Assembly: GCF_018982965.1 (NCBI RefSeq)
Contig: NZ_JACBYP010000025.1
Coordinates: 18,045-82,044, forward strand
Length of the DNA stretch: 64,000 nucleotides
DNA from: Streptomyces mayonensis
GTDB lineage: Bacteria > Actinomycetota > Actinomycetes > Streptomycetales > Streptomycetaceae
Direction of reading: 5' to 3'
The translations under genes and the position numbers were made by a program. Under the pieces are notes generated by a model. It saw only the letters and a program-made list of their open reading frames with translations. It was not told where the DNA came from and ran no database searches. This document shows, one piece after another, positions 62,188 to 64,000 of this stretch. Each line of letters starts with the position of its first letter. Within the stretch, counting starts at the first letter, position 1.

Positions 62188-63940
62188 GACCAAGGTGCAC
62201 CAGACGGCCGCGGTACCGGCGGGCGGCGGGCCGGCGTCGGCCGGGAGCGGGCCCGGCGGCGACTCGCTCTTCAAGAACGCCTACTTCCTCATGCTCAGCA
62301 CCGGCGTCTCCGCCGTTCTCGGCCTCGGCTTCTGGCTCGTGGCCGCGCGCTACTACTCGGAGGAGGCGGTCGGACAGGGCTCCGCCGCCATCGCCGCCAT
62401 GCGGCTGCTCGCCAGCATCACGGCGACCACGATGATCGGTGCCGTCGTCCGTTTCGTGCCGCGCGCCGGGCGTGCCACCGGTCCCCTGGTGTGGCGTGCC
62501 TACGCGGCGAGTTCGGCGGTCGTCGCCGTCGCCGCCGTCGTCTTCCTGCTCACCCTCGACCTGTGGGGGGCCTCGTACGCCCCGCTCGGCACGCTCGGGG
62601 CCGGGGCGCTGTTCGTCGCCGCGTGCGTGGCCTGGGCGCTGCTCACCCTCCAGGACGGCGTGCTGACGGGGCTGCGCAAGGCGGAGTGGGTGCCCGCGGG
62701 GAACGCGGTGTTCTCGGTCGGCAAGCTGATCCTGCTGGCCGTCTTCGCCACCACGCTGCCCGTCCTCGGCATCTTCGTGTCCTGGGCCGTGGCGATCGCC
62801 TTCTCCACCCTGCCGCTCGGCTGGCTGATCTTCCGCAGGCTCATCCCCCGCCAGGCCGCCGCCGACCGGGACGTGGAACCGCCCAGGGTCCGCGAGATGG
62901 GCCGGTTCCTCGCGGGGGACTCACTGGGCGCACTGTTCAGCCTGGCGATGATCAATCTGCTGCCGGTGATGGTGGCGGTCAACTTCAGCGCCGCGCAGAA
63001 CGGCTACTTCTACGTGGCCTACACGGTCGGCGGCACGATGGAGTTCATGGCCATCAACATGGCCTCCTCCCTCACCGCGCACGCCTCCCACGACCCGCGC
63101 CGCCTCGCCGACGGGGTCCGCGGAGCCCTGCGCCGCATGACGCTGCTGCTGGTGCCGGTGGTGCTCTTCCTGGTCGCCTTCGCGCCGCAGATCCTCGCGC
63201 CCTTCGACGAGGACTACGCCGAGCACGGCTCCACGGTGCTGCGGCTGCTCGCGCTGGGGGCGCTGCCGAGGATCGTGGTGGAGCTGTACATCGGCGTGCT
63301 GCGGGTCCAGGGGCGCACCGGCGTACTCGCCGCCGTGCAGGGCGCGATGTGCGTCCTGGTGCTCGGAAGCGCGACGCTGCTGTTCACTCCGGCCGGGATC
63401 GCGGGGGCGGGATGGGCGGTTCTGGTGGGCATGTCGGTGGTCGCCGTCGGCTGCGTGCCGGGACTGCGGGCCGCGCTGCGGGGCGCCGGCCCGACCGGCG
63501 GGCCAGGCGGGTCGCGCGCGCCCGGCAGGTCCGGGGGACCCCGGGAGTTCGGTGGGGCCGGTGGGTCGGGTGAGCCGGGTGAGTTGGGGGAGTCGGGTGA
63601 GCCGGGAGGGCCGGGAGGGCCGGGAGGCTCGGGTGGTTCCCAGGGGTTCGGCGGTCCGGTGGGCGCCGGCAGTGACGGGCGCCGGTCCGGCCGGGAGCGG
63701 CCGCGTCCCGGCACGTCCTACGGCACTGACTGGGCCCGGCTGAACGCCACTGCCGGGTACGGCACGGCCTGGGCGCGGCAGGCGGCGTACGAGCGGGGGC
63801 GGCCGGGCGAGGAGGGGCGGGAGGACACGGTCGCCCTGTTCGTCGGACGCCCCGGGTACGAGCGGGAGGCCCTGGAGGCGGACACCCTCGCGATGATCGT
63901 CCGCCCGCCTGCCGATGCTCGTGGCGGTGGCGGTGGCGGT
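62180..63940 (+). CDS. Polysaccharide flippase (Wzx/MATE-like), 3' end outside the reliable sequence
   Basis: A partial protein of more than 580 residues. Twelve or more TM helices begin with NAYFLMLSTGVSAVLGLGFW, typical of O-antigen or teichoic-acid flippases. A Gly/Pro/Glu-rich, poorly structured tail follows from about residue 440, then a more conserved-looking C-terminus (TSYGTDWARLNATAGYGTAW, RQAAYERGRPGEE). The GTG start overlaps the previous stop by 8 bp. The frame enters a G/C homopolymer at 63937, so the end is not real. It should move lipid-linked sugar units across the membrane. Confidence 0.8.
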
Positions 63941-64000
63941 GGGGGGGGGGGGGGGGGGGGGGGGCGCGCCCCCCCCCCCCCCCGGGGGGGGCCAAAAAGG
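63937..64000. other. Homopolymer-rich window end, probable assembly artefact
   Basis: Runs of about 25 G, then GCGCG, about 18 C, 8 G, CC, AAAAA, GG. No natural gene would read through this; it looks like a sequencing or assembly failure or a contig end. Any feature call within it is unsafe. Confidence 0.85.

Overview
The window is high-GC actinobacterial chromosome and almost certainly Streptomyces. Reasons: frequent GTG starts, ATGA/GTGA translational overlaps, a whiJ-type DUF397/XRE/ATPase locus, futalosine-pathway menaquinone synthesis (mqnC), and a complete nuoA-N operon in the same order as the S. coelicolor SCO45xx region (synteny recalled, not computed).

Layout. (1) 1-6.9 kb: Tad/Flp-type pilus assembly genes: SAF protein, ParA/TadZ-like ATPase, CpaF/TadA ATPase, TadB, TadC, one Flp-like pilin, two TadE-like pseudopilins and a TadG-like protein. 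(2) 7.0-12.5 kb: two opposed gene sets encoding WXG100-like small helical proteins. One set carries a 474-aa WXG/LXG-like protein, a membrane protein and two related small soluble proteins. The other is smaller and partly decayed. (3) 12.5-14.1 kb: a LysR regulator divergent from a hexapeptide O-acetyltransferase, which appears to have cut into set two. (4) 14.1-15.9 kb: a whiJ-like developmental locus with a perfect operator palindrome. (5) 15.9-20.6 kb: an array of four paralogous lipoproteins plus one secreted protein, with one lipoprotein unit sitting between the halves of a broken Rpn-like gene. (6) 20.8-24.8 kb: a large membrane LysM/BTAD protein and the prepilin peptidase that the pilus needs. 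(7) 24.9-26.7 kb: mqnC and an amidohydrolase-like small protein. (8) 26.8-31.9 kb: a surface-polysaccharide locus (GH18-like lipoprotein, small membrane protein, polysaccharide deacetylase/GT2 fusion, acyltransferase-3). (9) 31.9-37.9 kb: menG, a PASTA protein, a GNAT acetyltransferase, geranylgeranyl reductase, peptide deformylase, an NlpC/P60 hydrolase and a DUF3152 lipoprotein. (10) 38.8-55.0 kb: nuoABCDEFGHIJKLMN (proton-pumping NADH:menaquinone oxidoreductase) behind a leader with a Rex-like operator and a cluster of GATCAC motifs, ending at a 22-bp perfect hairpin. (11) 55.0-64.0 kb: Uma2 nuclease-like protein, recQ, an M56 metalloprotease, fumarylacetoacetase, a DegT-like PLP protein and a polysaccharide flippase running into a low-quality G/C homopolymer at the right edge.

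How it fits together. mqnC, menG and the geranylgeranyl reductase make or modify menaquinone and isoprenoids, and NDH-1 reduces menaquinone, so the right-centre is a respiratory neighbourhood. The prepilin peptidase at 24 kb should process the GxxxxE pseudopilins at 5-6 kb. The accessory block between them (7-20.6 kb) is the most variable and least understood part of the window and holds most of the candidate novelty.
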